From contig NZ_JAHKPT010000009.1 in the NCBI RefSeq assembly GCF_018860635.1, positions 1 to 64,000 of the forward strand: a stretch of 64,000 nucleotides of DNA, given 5' to 3'. Both the position numbers and the translations under genes were made by a program. The DNA is from Aliiglaciecola lipolytica (lineage in GTDB: Bacteria > Pseudomonadota > Gammaproteobacteria > Enterobacterales > Alteromonadaceae). The notes under the pieces are model-generated. The model worked only from the letters and a program-made list of their open reading frames with translations, ran no database searches and had not been told where the DNA came from. Each line of letters starts with the position of its first letter. Position 1 is the first letter of the stretch. This document shows positions 1-8,742 of the stretch, piece after piece.

Positions 1-77
1 GATCCCTCAGGCTTTAGCCCATAGATTCATTTCATTCAGGTTAACCTAATTGCGCGGAGCTAAAGCACCCGCCTACA
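1..77. repeat. REP-like dispersed repeat, copy A
   Basis: A 77-bp element with an internal palindrome GGCTTTAGCC near its left end and the right end GCTAAAGCACCCGCCTACA. It aligns position for position with the copies at 101-177 and 991-1067. Its left terminus has diverged from the TGTAGCATGG seen in copy B. No coding potential is seen here. Such imperfect palindromes are typical of intergenic REP elements mobilised by RAYT transposases elsewhere in the genome, which is inference here. Confidence 0.7.
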
Positions 78-100
78 AGATAAGTGTTCCCCCTTACCCT

Positions 101-177
101 TGTAGCATGGGCTTTAGCCCATGAATTCATTTCACTCAGGTTACCCTAATCGCGCAGGACTAAAGCACCCGCCAGCA
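101..177. repeat. REP-like dispersed repeat, copy B
   Basis: Second 77-bp copy, starting exactly 100 bp after copy A. It begins TGTAGCATGGGCTTTAGCCC and carries the perfect palindrome CATGGGCTTTAGCCCATG apart from its centre. It ends in CACCCGCCAGCA, where the other copies end in CCTACA or CTTACA. The region 1-251 upstream of the PepSY gene holds these two copies and, after about 180, a short AT-rich leader that probably contains the promoter of the next gene. Confidence 0.75.
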
Positions 178-251
178 ACAAAAAGCTCAATTGACACTCA
201 TCTATATCCATGCGTAAATCTGACTATAGATTACCCATTTAACCTAAGATT

Positions 252-971
252 ATGATTAGAAAGCTCTTTCGTGTTTCACGATTTCTACATAAATGGGCAG
301 GATTATTCCTTGCCGTACAAATTCTATTGTGGATTTTAGGTGGTGTAGTGATGAGTGTTATACCTTTGGAAAAGGTGCACGGAGATCATCTCGCAATCAA
401 AAATCTAAACTATGAAATCGACAATACACAGTATGCTTTCTCCCTAGATACCCTTCGCCTTAGAATTTCCGACTCTATTCATAGAATTTCCTATACCCAA
501 GTTTTAGGTGAGCCTTATTACGCAGTTCAGACGGCGTCTGGTGAGCAATTATTCCATGGCTTAACTGGCGATTTGATGGGTATTATCAATGCTGAAAAAG
601 CGGCAACAATAGCAAAACAACATTATCTTGGAAGCGGCGAACTTATCGAGCAAAATTTGTTAGCTAAAGCTCCAATGGAAGCCTCTCGCAACAAAGGAAA
701 AGTGTGGCAGCTAAAATTTGATGATACTTGGAATACCACATTGTATGTGTCTCCGTTAAGCGGAAAGTTAACGACTATTAGAAGTGATTTGTGGCGTATT
801 TTTGATTTTTTTTGGATGTTGCATATTATGGATTATGACGAGCGAGAAAATTTTAATAACCCGTTATTAATCACATTTTCTATCTCCGCTTTATTGTTTA
901 CCGTTACTGGTATTATTTTACTATTTAAGAGTTTTAACTTGGCTGCGATTAGACGATTAAAACGTCGGTGA
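252..971 (+). CDS. PepSY-domain inner-membrane protein
   Basis: A 239-residue membrane protein of the PepSY-associated TM type. It opens with a basic stretch and a first transmembrane helix (about residues 14-38, HKWAGLFLAVQILLWILGG). A periplasmic region of about 150 residues follows, with PepSY-like segments (about 40-100 and 110-165). A second helix lies near the C terminus (about 205-225, SALLFTVTGIILLF), and the protein ends in a basic tail. The motif WMLHIMDYD before the last helix is typical of this family. Family members often sit with reductases or iron/heme genes, but no such partner is adjacent. It appears monocistronic and is flanked on both sides by REP-like repeats. The molecular role is not established; the membrane location is well supported. 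Confidence 0.8.
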   Translation: MIRKLFRVSRFLHKWAGLFLAVQILLWILGGVVMSVIPLEKVHGDHLAIKNLNYEIDNTQYAFSLDTLRLRISDSIHRISYTQVLGEPYYAVQTASGEQLFHGLTGDLMGIINAEKAATIAKQHYLGSGELIEQNLLAKAPMEASRNKGKVWQLKFDDTWNTTLYVSPLSGKLTTIRSDLWRIFDFFWMLHIMDYDERENFNNPLLITFSISALLFTVTGIILLFKSFNLAAIRRLKRR

Positions 972-990
972 TGGGTTATCCCCCTCCCCT

Positions 991-1067
991 TGTAGTATGG
1001 GCTTTAGCTCATGGATTTATTTCATTCAGGTTAAACTAATCGCGCGAGGCTAAAGCACCCGCTTACA
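991..1067. repeat. REP-like dispersed repeat, copy C
   Basis: Third copy of the 77-bp element (TGTAGTATGGGCTTTAGCTC to GCTTACA), lying between the convergent PepSY gene and yjjX. With copies A and B it brackets the PepSY gene. The folded palindrome may act as the transcript end for both converging genes, because no separate terminator is seen. Confidence 0.75.
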
Positions 1068-1089
1068 AACGAATCTTGAACAATCGCGA

Positions 1090-1632
1090 TTAAAATCGAT
1101 CTGCGTGCAGAAAAGGCGCCATGGCTAGGGTTAGAGCCTGTGTATAATTGCCACCACGGGTTTCAAGCCCATTGGTTAACAATCCAATCGCACCGCCTTT
1201 TTGTTTGATGTTGCTGGTACCAAAAAGCTTGTCCATCAACGGACCGAGTTCCTCACCTTGTTGTAAATGGCTAAAAACAGACTCAGGTATTGGCAAGTTA
1301 GCGCTTCTACCCACTTGCAATTTAGATTGAGCCGAAACCACCACATAAGCAAAAGTAGCTGGACCGTATTCAAAATTGTCAACTCCCCCTTCCATCGCCG
1401 CGTAAAAATCAGCGTTAAAATGAGACTGACAAAACTTAACTCGGTTAACTGCTCCTTGGTAAGTTTCCTTTTCTGACATTGGTTGCTCAGAGACCAACGA
1501 AGGCGCATCAACCCCTCGACAATCAATCTGTTGCTGTGGAAAAACTCTAGCCAATGTATCTTTAAATGCGCTAATTTTCACCGGGTTTTTTGAGCCAACA
1601 ATGGCTACTACTGTATTGTTTTCAAATTCCAT
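1090..1632 (-). CDS. yjjX: Inosine/xanthosine triphosphatase YjjX
   Basis: A 180-residue cytoplasmic protein of the YjjX/ITPase family, which hydrolyses non-canonical ITP and XTP to keep them out of RNA and DNA. The N-terminal motif VAIVGSKNPVKISAF is the family nucleotide-binding loop. The segment APSLVSEQPMSEKET, the stretch DFYAAMEGGVDN (acidic metal-binding region) and the C-terminal GGAIGLLTNGLETR are all characteristic. Length matches the usual 170-180 residues. It starts 16 bp after the stop of the upstream ABC permease on the same strand, so it may be co-transcribed with that operon. Nothing is missing or odd. Confidence 0.9.
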   Translation of the reverse strand: MEFENNTVVAIVGSKNPVKISAFKDTLARVFPQQQIDCRGVDAPSLVSEQPMSEKETYQGAVNRVKFCQSHFNADFYAAMEGGVDNFEYGPATFAYVVVSAQSKLQVGRSANLPIPESVFSHLQQGEELGPLMDKLFGTSNIKQKGGAIGLLTNGLETRGGNYTQALTLAMAPFLHADRF

Positions 1633-1648
1633 TAACTACGCCTAATCG

Positions 1649-2887
1649 TTAATCTGAATGCAGGGCTTCTATTGGATTAAGTTTCGAGGCTTTTATCGCC
1701 GGAAATACACCAAATCCAACCCCCACAATCATGCAAATAGACAAGGATAAAACAATTGCAGTTAAAGACCAACTCACTGCCCACCCCGAATAAAAGCCGA
1801 TAATCTCGGATAGTACTAAGCCAAAAAATACCCCTAAAAGTCCACCTAACACAGAAATAGTGAAGCTTTCGGCTAAAAACTGCTGCTTAATATCAATTTG
1901 GCGGGCACCAACTGCGCGCAATAAACCAATTTCAGTGGTTCTTTCCATTACATTGGCTAACATTATATTCATAATGCCGATTCCACCTACCAACAAAGAA
2001 ATTCCGGCAACACAGGCCATGACAATATTGAATATTTCTTGGGTTTGTTTTTGCTGCTCTAATAAAGCTGCGGGGATAATCAGTTCATAATCCTGCACGC
2101 CACCGTGGCGCATTTTCATCAATTCAGCCACGGCTTTTGATGCCACAACAGGATCGGTCGTTTTTGCAATGCTAAGTTTTATGCTATCTAACTCGCTCGC
2201 TAAATTTTCACTTTTTAACTTTTGTTCTGCGGTGGCGATGGGGATAAAAATTCGATAGCGATCACCGCCAATTTTTACCCCCTGGAATTCATTTTTGTTA
2301 CCCTGTGGAGGCGCTAAAACGCCTACCACATGTAACCAAATATGGTTAACTTTGACGTATTTCCCAAGTGCTTCTTGCTGCGGAAATAGTTCTTTAGCGG
2401 CATCAACTCCCAGAACAGCCACTTGCGCCAAGTTATCGTTATCATGTTGGTCCGTGAAGCGACCTGTGGTTAAGCGCATGTTAGCGTGTTTATAATAACT
2501 GCTAGATACGCCCAATAGCTGTGCCCCAGATTTTCCATAATCACTGTAAATATCATGAACTCTAATATTTTTGCTTGCACTATAATCATCGACGAAAGGC
2601 AAGGTGCTCATGGCAGCCTGAACATCTCCCATGGTTAATCCCATGCTTTCTTCACGAATCTCAACCAGTTCGTTCTTATTGTAATCTAAACCTTGCACTA
2701 TGATATTGTTGACACCCATAGAATCAATTAGCTTGAGCGCTTCGTTTTCTGCACCTTCACCAATGTTTAGCATCGCAATAACCGCTCCGACACCGAAAAT
2801 CATGCCTAAAAGTGTTAAAAAGGTTCTTAGTTTTTGCGCGGACAATTCGGCTATTGCATCCGCTATCAAGGTCCAATATCGAGTCAT
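1649..2887 (-). CDS. MacB-type ABC transporter permease (FtsX fold)
   Basis: A 412-residue inner-membrane permease of the MacB/LolE class. The first helix is near residues 19-41 (LRTFLTLLGMIFGVGAVIAM), followed by a large periplasmic domain (about 45-275) typical of MacB_PCD. The C-terminal FtsX domain has three helices (about 285-400), including the conserved GIMNIMLANVMERTTEIGL loop. It lacks a fused ATPase, which is supplied by the gene at 6047-6715. Its ATG overlaps the stop of the adaptor gene upstream (4-base overlap), which indicates translational coupling. In known systems such permeases act mechanically: ATP hydrolysis moves periplasmic substrate toward an adaptor and an outer-membrane channel. 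The substrate is not identifiable. Confidence 0.88.
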   Translation of the reverse strand: MTRYWTLIADAIAELSAQKLRTFLTLLGMIFGVGAVIAMLNIGEGAENEALKLIDSMGVNNIIVQGLDYNKNELVEIREESMGLTMGDVQAAMSTLPFVDDYSASKNIRVHDIYSDYGKSGAQLLGVSSSYYKHANMRLTTGRFTDQHDNDNLAQVAVLGVDAAKELFPQQEALGKYVKVNHIWLHVVGVLAPPQGNKNEFQGVKIGGDRYRIFIPIATAEQKLKSENLASELDSIKLSIAKTTDPVVASKAVAELMKMRHGGVQDYELIIPAALLEQQKQTQEIFNIVMACVAGISLLVGGIGIMNIMLANVMERTTEIGLLRAVGARQIDIKQQFLAESFTISVLGGLLGVFFGLVLSEIIGFYSGWAVSWSLTAIVLSLSICMIVGVGFGVFPAIKASKLNPIEALHSD

Positions 2888-4074
2888 GATGAAAGCTCCG
2901 GTAAACTCAACGCAATCTCATCCCCCGCAACTAAACCGCTCTCAACTTCCACAAAATACAAATTCTTTTGTTTGGTAGTGATCTGACGCTGTTCAAAGCC
3001 TTGGGCCGTTTTTAGATACACAAAATTTCGTCCCTGTTGATGATGAATAGCTTGTAAAGGCACTAACAGTGAGGGCTTGGCCGGTTGTACTAAGATTGAT
3101 GCTTTGAGCTTACGTCCGGGCTGCATTAGGCTAATATCTTGTTGAGTTAGTTCAACTACTAATTCGTAATAGGTGACAGGATTTCCTCTTTCAATGGAGC
3201 GAGGATAACCTGATACACTGGCCACTTTGCCATCAAAGGTTCGATCAGGGAACGCATCTAGAGACACTTTAACGTCAATGCCAGATTTTAAACTGATGGC
3301 GTCTTTGGCTAATACAAACACGCGGGCTTGCATGTTATCTAAATTAGGAATTTTGGCAATCGGACGCCCCGGAAACACCGTTTGACCAACAGAAGGTTTT
3401 TCCCCCATACGGTCTTTTTCGTAGGTAAGTAGTCCATCATTAGGGGCAAAAACTTGTAATTGCGATAACGCTTGTTGATGGCGTAGATATTTGATTTCAT
3501 GGCCTTTTCGTTTTATTTCCAACACCCCAACATTACTCTTATTTTGCTCGTCGACACTGTCCTTTTTCCAGTCCAAAAAGTTATCTTTAGCACCTAAAAA
3601 ATCACGATTTTGGAAGGAATCAATAATTTCCAATTTGGAATAAACACGTAAATCATCTATCGCAAATTTATCTGCGAATTCAAACTCATAGTCTACGAAT
3701 TCTTGCTCGGAGAGGATGTCATTTTGTTGTTGAAAACGTTCGGCTTCGCTTTGAATGATATCCTGACTGAATAACGCCATGCGTAATTCTTCTTCTTTGC
3801 TATCCACCAGCAGTTGCTCTGCGTCAAAACGGGCAATAATATCGCCTTTTTTCACTTTAGTGTTTTCATCAGCAAGCCAAGACAACACCATTGGACGTCT
3901 GCCTGGAGAAACAATTTTTTGGGCATGCACAGCTTCGATTTCACCAAAACCATTGAGGGTAATATCAAAGGGTCTGGCGTTCACTTCGAAGGTGGGAATC
4001 TTTGTCACCTCCTCTTCACAGCCGGTTAAAATAAGCATTGAGAGGGCGATAAAATAGTATGACAGTCTGTTCAT
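2884..4074 (-). CDS. Membrane-fusion (HlyD/MacA-like) adaptor lipoprotein, third in tandem
   Basis: A 396-residue periplasmic adaptor. A lipobox ends at Cys19 (LILTGC), so it should be lipid-anchored. A lipoyl-like half-motif (about 60-90, PMVLSWLADENTKVKKGDII) is followed by a long helical hairpin (about 95-210), the second lipoyl half (about 210-240, FAPNDGLLTYEKDRMG) and beta-barrel and membrane-proximal domains to the C terminus. It lies between another adaptor and the MacB-type permease, overlapping each by 4 bases. MFP proteins bridge an inner-membrane pump and a TolC-type channel; no TolC gene is present in this window. Confidence 0.85.
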   Translation of the reverse strand: MNRLSYYFIALSMLILTGCEEEVTKIPTFEVNARPFDITLNGFGEIEAVHAQKIVSPGRRPMVLSWLADENTKVKKGDIIARFDAEQLLVDSKEEELRMALFSQDIIQSEAERFQQQNDILSEQEFVDYEFEFADKFAIDDLRVYSKLEIIDSFQNRDFLGAKDNFLDWKKDSVDEQNKSNVGVLEIKRKGHEIKYLRHQQALSQLQVFAPNDGLLTYEKDRMGEKPSVGQTVFPGRPIAKIPNLDNMQARVFVLAKDAISLKSGIDVKVSLDAFPDRTFDGKVASVSGYPRSIERGNPVTYYELVVELTQQDISLMQPGRKLKASILVQPAKPSLLVPLQAIHHQQGRNFVYLKTAQGFEQRQITTKQKNLYFVEVESGLVAGDEIALSLPELSS

Positions 4075-5075
4075 GTGCGTTCCTCACTAAGTAATTGCAC
4101 ATTGGCTTTCATGCCCGGTCGCATTTTATCTAGATCTAGCTTATCGAGCTTCACCCAAGCATCAAAGACTACCTTGAGGTTATGCTGAGAACGGTTTCGA
4201 TAGGCTTGACCAAGCGAGGTGATGGTGCCGGCGTAGGGCTTTTCAGGGTGGGCATCTAACACCACTTTGACCTGCTGTCCTACTTTCACGACAGATGAAT
4301 CCGATTCATCAAATTCGACTTTCACGGCCAATTTATCCAACGACGGTAACGTTACCAAAGGACGTCCCATAGAGACGGTATCACCAACAGCAGGTTTATT
4401 GTCATCGTTATCGACTTGATAAACCACTAACCCATCTTTGGGTGCCTTTACGACTAGTTTGTCTAGACTGTCTTGTATATTTTTGACTCTTAGCGCTAAT
4501 TTTTTAATTCGCCCATTTTGTACTTCTCCATTAATGATCATGCGCTCTTTGTTTTGTGCTAGTTTTTGTATGGCCTGTTGATATAAAACTTTATTTATTT
4601 CATATTCTGAGACTTGCTTTAAGCGCTCAACTTCAGAACGTGATGCATCGGTAATTGCGACTTTACGCTCAGAGATTTCCATATTCATTTTTGCTTCAGC
4701 CATGGCTAATTCAAGGTCTTTCTCGGTCGCTTGTTCTTTGAGTTTACGTTTCTCAGACTCTTTAATTGCGGCGTCTAAATCACTTTGTTTACTAACGAGA
4801 TCCTCCATGAGTTTATCGCCATCAAATTTAACCACTAAGTCACCTTTTTTGAGCAAGGTGTTTTCTGGCGCTAAATATTCAATTTTAAACTGCCACATCC
4901 GACTAACACTCGGTGGCCCTATAGGTGCATCGTGCAGCGAAACCAATTCAGCAGGCGCTACTATGGGTTCGTTTACTCGCTCTTTTTCGCTTATTGCAAC
5001 GCTGACTTTTGAACAGCTTGTCACAGTGACAACGGCGAACAAGATTAAAAACAATAAAGAATACTGAATTTGCAT
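4071..5075 (-). CDS. Membrane-fusion (HlyD-like) adaptor lipoprotein, second in tandem
   Basis: A 334-residue periplasmic adaptor with a lipobox-like signal peptide ending at Cys21 (VVTVTSC). The first lipoyl half includes the stretch EYLAPENTLLKKGDLVVKFD. A strongly helical central region (about 85-205) should form the coiled-coil hairpin. The second lipoyl half is VVKAPKDGLVVYQVDN, followed by a beta-barrel segment ending near KMRPGMKANVQLL. It is homologous to, but clearly diverged from, the adaptors on both sides, so the trio is an old triplication or separate recruitment. It is coupled to the next gene by a 4-base overlap. Confidence 0.82.
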   Translation of the reverse strand: MQIQYSLLFLILFAVVTVTSCSKVSVAISEKERVNEPIVAPAELVSLHDAPIGPPSVSRMWQFKIEYLAPENTLLKKGDLVVKFDGDKLMEDLVSKQSDLDAAIKESEKRKLKEQATEKDLELAMAEAKMNMEISERKVAITDASRSEVERLKQVSEYEINKVLYQQAIQKLAQNKERMIINGEVQNGRIKKLALRVKNIQDSLDKLVVKAPKDGLVVYQVDNDDNKPAVGDTVSMGRPLVTLPSLDKLAVKVEFDESDSSVVKVGQQVKVVLDAHPEKPYAGTITSLGQAYRNRSQHNLKVVFDAWVKLDKLDLDKMRPGMKANVQLLSEERT

Positions 5076-5076
5076 G

Positions 5077-6057
5077 CTAATTATCTCCGCGGGTTAGCGG
5101 TGGAACATCCACACGCACACTCATACCTGGCAATAAGGTTAATTCAGGGGTATCAACAAATTGAAAAATCACCGGGTAGTAAACACTATTGCTCCACTGT
5201 ACTTTCTTTTCTGTTTGTGTAGACAAGAAGGTCAGTTTACCTTTGAATTTTTTGCTCGGATAAGCATCCAACACTAACTCAACATTTTTGTTCGCTTTTA
5301 AACGTTCCACATCAATTTCATGCACCCAGCTTTCAATTTGGAAATTGTCAGTGGCTTGAACATCGATAATATTCCATGCCGCACGCACGTTAATTCCAGC
5401 CGCCATTTTTTCACCCGACCAAGGATGAATAGCGTAACTAATAGGACCTTTAAAATTGGCAGTAACACTCATTTTTTCCATTTGACTGCGTTGATAACGA
5501 ATTTCATCTTCAATTAATCGTATCTGAATTCGTTGCTTTTCAACGCCCGTAAGCAAGGCTTGTTCGGCTAACTTTAGGTTTTCTTCCGCTTTAATCAGCT
5601 CCATTTGCGTACGTTGTAAGGTCAGCTCAAATTTACCTTTATCTAACTGACTAACTTGGGATTCAGGCACGTTAGCCTCAATTTTGGCTTGTTCCACCCG
5701 CATTTGGGCAATAGTCAACGCACCTTGCGCTTCTAGATACTCTTGTTCCAAGTCCATTGTTATTTGGGTTAATTCGAGCTGCTCAGTCTCTAAGGTCTCT
5801 TCATTGGCTTCTAACTGGCTTTGGATTAAGGAACCATCGAAAACAGCAATTAAGTCACCGGCTTCCACCATTTTGCCTTCTTCTTCTAACCATTGAATCT
5901 GAATGTTCCAACTGCGTCCCCGCGGCGCGGTGACAACTTGTTTTTTGGCTGAACTGATTTTACCTGTCAGCAGTAATGATTCACCTTTTGCCAGAACAGG
6001 ATGACTAAATATACTCACAGCAAGCACGGCAATGAAAAAAACCAAATTAATGTTCAT
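5077..6057 (-). CDS. Membrane-fusion (HlyD-like) adaptor, first in tandem
   Basis: An HlyD-family periplasmic adaptor of about 326 residues. I chose the ATG at 6057, which lies inside the end of the ATPase gene (ATG and that gene's TAA overlap), because it starts directly on the signal peptide [20 protein letters not shown]; an in-frame start at 6072 would add only five residues. After the signal peptide comes a lipoyl half (IQWLEEEGKMVEAGDLIAVF), a long coiled-coil hairpin (about 75-195) and a second lipoyl half with barrel domain. It has a signal peptidase I type cleavage (VLAKG), whereas the two following adaptors look like lipoproteins. It is first in the adaptor trio, directly after the ATPase. 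Confidence 0.82.
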   Translation of the reverse strand: MNINLVFFIAVLAVSIFSHPVLAKGESLLLTGKISSAKKQVVTAPRGRSWNIQIQWLEEEGKMVEAGDLIAVFDGSLIQSQLEANEETLETEQLELTQITMDLEQEYLEAQGALTIAQMRVEQAKIEANVPESQVSQLDKGKFELTLQRTQMELIKAEENLKLAEQALLTGVEKQRIQIRLIEDEIRYQRSQMEKMSVTANFKGPISYAIHPWSGEKMAAGINVRAAWNIIDVQATDNFQIESWVHEIDVERLKANKNVELVLDAYPSKKFKGKLTFLSTQTEKKVQWSNSVYYPVIFQFVDTPELTLLPGMSVRVDVPPLTRGDN

Positions 6058-6715
6058 CAATGATCTTCCCATCTTTCATTCTGATAACCCGTTGCGCATA
6101 AGTCGCAATTTCTTCTTCATGGGTGACCATTACGATGGTTTGGCCTGCTTGATGCAATTCTGTTAGCAATGCCATAATTTCAACCGAGGTTTTGCTGTCT
6201 AAGTTTCCGGTAGGCTCATCAGCCAAGATCACTTTGGGTTGGTTAATGAGCGCTCGAGCGATCGCCACACGCTGCCGTTGTCCTCCCGACATTTCAAAAG
6301 GCTTATGATGTTTTCGGTGACTTATTCCCACCCTATCTATTAACCCTAACGCCCGTTGCATCGCTTCCTCTTCGCTGGTATCGGCATAGCGCAAGGGCAA
6401 AAGTACGTTACCTAATGCATCAAGTTTCGGTAATAGGTGAAAGGTTTGAAATATAAAACCAATATGGGTATTGCGGATGCCAGAGAGGGTATCATCGTCT
6501 AATTTGGCGACGTCTTGACCTGCTAGTAAGTACTGACCTTGATTAGGCGTATCTAAACACCCCAGCACATTCATTAAAGTCGATTTTCCTGATCCCGAAC
6601 TGCCCATTACCGCAACAAATTCATTTTCATGTATGTTGAGTGTAACGCCATCTAAGGCAGTGACGATTTCCTCACCATTTTGAAACTGTTTTTTAATATC
6701 AATGAGTTGTAGCAT
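6047..6715 (-). CDS. ABC transporter ATP-binding protein (MacB/LolD type)
   Basis: A 222-residue ATPase that powers the MacB-type permease encoded at the end of the same operon. It has Walker [10 protein letters not shown] (about residues 38-46), a Q-loop in [12 protein letters not shown], the signature [13 protein letters not shown], Walker [13 protein letters not shown] and the switch His in MVTHEEEI. The C terminus ends on RMKDGKI, as in LolD and MacB. It is first in a five-gene unit (ATPase, three adaptors, permease). Because the permease and three adaptors follow, it more likely serves efflux or envelope transport than nutrient import. Confidence 0.92.
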   Translation of the reverse strand: MLQLIDIKKQFQNGEEIVTALDGVTLNIHENEFVAVMGSSGSGKSTLMNVLGCLDTPNQGQYLLAGQDVAKLDDDTLSGIRNTHIGFIFQTFHLLPKLDALGNVLLPLRYADTSEEEAMQRALGLIDRVGISHRKHHKPFEMSGGQRQRVAIARALINQPKVILADEPTGNLDSKTSVEIMALLTELHQAGQTIVMVTHEEEIATYAQRVIRMKDGKIIDEH

Positions 6716-6837
6716 TTTAGATATGGGTTCCTAATAATATGCGGATGACTAGACCAGTCACCCTAAATCAACGTAAAAATTGGCGTATTTTTACAATGAT
6801 ATTATGCAGATTTAACCGTTTATAATATAACTACTCG

Positions 6838-8592
6838 TCAACTGACGAGTTGCAATTCGGCGAACTGTCGGTACACACTGTTGCCTTGCATTAATTCATG
6901 ATGGCTTCCAATTGCGACTACTTCACCTTTGTCCATAACCACTATTCTATCGGCATTCACCACTGTAGATAATCGATGGGCAATAATCAGCGTGGTTTTT
7001 CCATCCATTAATTTATCTAGAGCTTGCTTGACCAGTTGTTCGTTGGTGGCGTCCAACGCACTTGTGGCCTCGTCGAGCAATAAAATTGGTCGATCAGCCA
7101 ATATCGCTCTGGCAATCGCAATTCGTTGTTTCTGTCCACCTGATAATCTAACACCTCTTTCACCTAAATCGGTAAAATATCCGTCTTGTAATTCACCAAT
7201 AAATTTATCCGCCCTAGCCGCTTTTGCAGCTTCAATTACCTCATCCATAGTCGCATCTGGTCGACCATAACGGATATTTTCAAGAGCATTGGTTGCGAAA
7301 ATAACCGATTCTTGAGGTACTAGTGCAAATTGTTTACGCAGATCATCCGGCGACAACATGTGGCAATGAAAACCATCAATTTGAATACTGCCACTAGTGA
7401 TATCGTAAAACCTTAATAGCAGTTGAAACAAGGTCGATTTGCCGGCACCGCTAGGACCCACTAAGGCTATCCGCTCACCAGGTTCTATTTGTAAGTTAAG
7501 ATGTTTAAGAACCGCTACTTGCTCAGCGCTAGGATAAGCGAAATTAACGTCTAGAATATCTAAGCGTCCTGAAATAACCTCGGGTAACAATTGAGGTTTC
7601 GCCGGTGCTTCAATAAGCGGTCGAGTATTGAGTAATTCCAATAAGCGCTCACTTGCCCCTGCCGCCTTTTGAATTTCACCAATCACTTCACTTATTGTAG
7701 CCACAGCCCCGCCGGCCATTACCGCATAAAACATAAATGCAGTAAGCTCGCCGGCGCTAACCCCAGCACTTAGCACCTCTTTAGCGCCTAACCAAGCAAC
7801 AATGGTAATAGCAGTAATACTGATCCCCATTACCAATGAAATCATTAGCGCGCGATATTTTATTCGATGACTAGCAGCCAACATCACTGCCTCAATACGG
7901 TCAGCAAATAAACGACGGTCGATACCTTCATGGGTATAGGCTTGTACAGTTTGAATTTCGTGCAAACTTTCATCCACATATGCGCCCATATCGGCAACAC
8001 GATCCTGACTATTTCGAGCGTAAATACGTACTCTTGCGCCTAAGAACTTAATCGGTAGGAGCACTAAGGGCACAGCAATCAAAACGTATAAAGTAAGTAA
8101 AGGACTGGTAATAAACATCAACAACATCGAGCCAATAAAGGTGATTGACGCTCGCAATGCCATGGATAGGCCCATACCCACCACAGTTTGCAACACTGTT
8201 GTATCTGCGGTGAACCGCGAAATCACTTCACCGGTTCGGGTTGATTCAAAAAAGCCTGGGGAGAGATTCAAAAGATGGAAATATACTTGTTTTCGAATAT
8301 CGGCACTGACCCGTTCGCCTAGCCATATCATTAAATAAAACCGAAAAAACGCTGCTAAACTACCAAGCAAAGCAATCCCCAAAACCACAAACACCATTTG
8401 ATTTAGTTTGTCACTGTTATTGGCCAAAAAGCCTTCATCAACGACGACTTTGACACCTTGACCAAGCATCAGCCAAGACACTGCGCCCACAATTAACGCT
8501 AGAATAGCTAACACAACTCTACGGCGATAAGGTTTGAGTTGACTAAAAATCCAACTGATTAACTGACGGGTTTGAATTTTTTCGGACGACAT
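6838..8592 (-). CDS. MsbA-like ABC exporter half-transporter
   Basis: A 584-residue ABCB-type half-transporter with an N-terminal six-helix transmembrane domain (about residues 20-310) fused to an ATPase (about 335-580). The ATPase has Walker A GPSGAGKST, a Q-loop in FALVPQESVIF, signature LSGGQKQRIAIAR, Walker B ILLLDEATSALD and the switch His in LIIAHRLST. Such proteins dimerise and flip lipids or drugs outward. MsbA itself is similar in length, but no lpxK neighbour is present and the sequence resembles the many MsbA-like multidrug or lipid exporters, so no gene symbol is given. It is separated from the MacB-type operon by about 120 bp and probably transcribed on its own. Confidence 0.9.
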   Translation of the reverse strand: MSSEKIQTRQLISWIFSQLKPYRRRVVLAILALIVGAVSWLMLGQGVKVVVDEGFLANNSDKLNQMVFVVLGIALLGSLAAFFRFYLMIWLGERVSADIRKQVYFHLLNLSPGFFESTRTGEVISRFTADTTVLQTVVGMGLSMALRASITFIGSMLLMFITSPLLTLYVLIAVPLVLLPIKFLGARVRIYARNSQDRVADMGAYVDESLHEIQTVQAYTHEGIDRRLFADRIEAVMLAASHRIKYRALMISLVMGISITAITIVAWLGAKEVLSAGVSAGELTAFMFYAVMAGGAVATISEVIGEIQKAAGASERLLELLNTRPLIEAPAKPQLLPEVISGRLDILDVNFAYPSAEQVAVLKHLNLQIEPGERIALVGPSGAGKSTLFQLLLRFYDITSGSIQIDGFHCHMLSPDDLRKQFALVPQESVIFATNALENIRYGRPDATMDEVIEAAKAARADKFIGELQDGYFTDLGERGVRLSGGQKQRIAIARAILADRPILLLDEATSALDATNEQLVKQALDKLMDGKTTLIIAHRLSTVVNADRIVVMDKGEVVAIGSHHELMQGNSVYRQFAELQLVS

Positions 8593-8742
8593 GTGTACTC
8601 ATTGCAAATAGGTTTTGTTTATCCTACTTAAACTTACCTTACTTGTAATGATAATTCAGCTCAATGCACCTTAAAAACAGTGGAGTGTATTTTTGTTGAT
8701 TACTTCACCTAACCACAAAGAGTTGTTTTTTATTTATGCTGG

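Noticed and set aside
6838-8592. msbA itself
   Set aside because: No lpxK neighbour and only general MsbA-like similarity; kept as an ABC exporter without a gene symbol.
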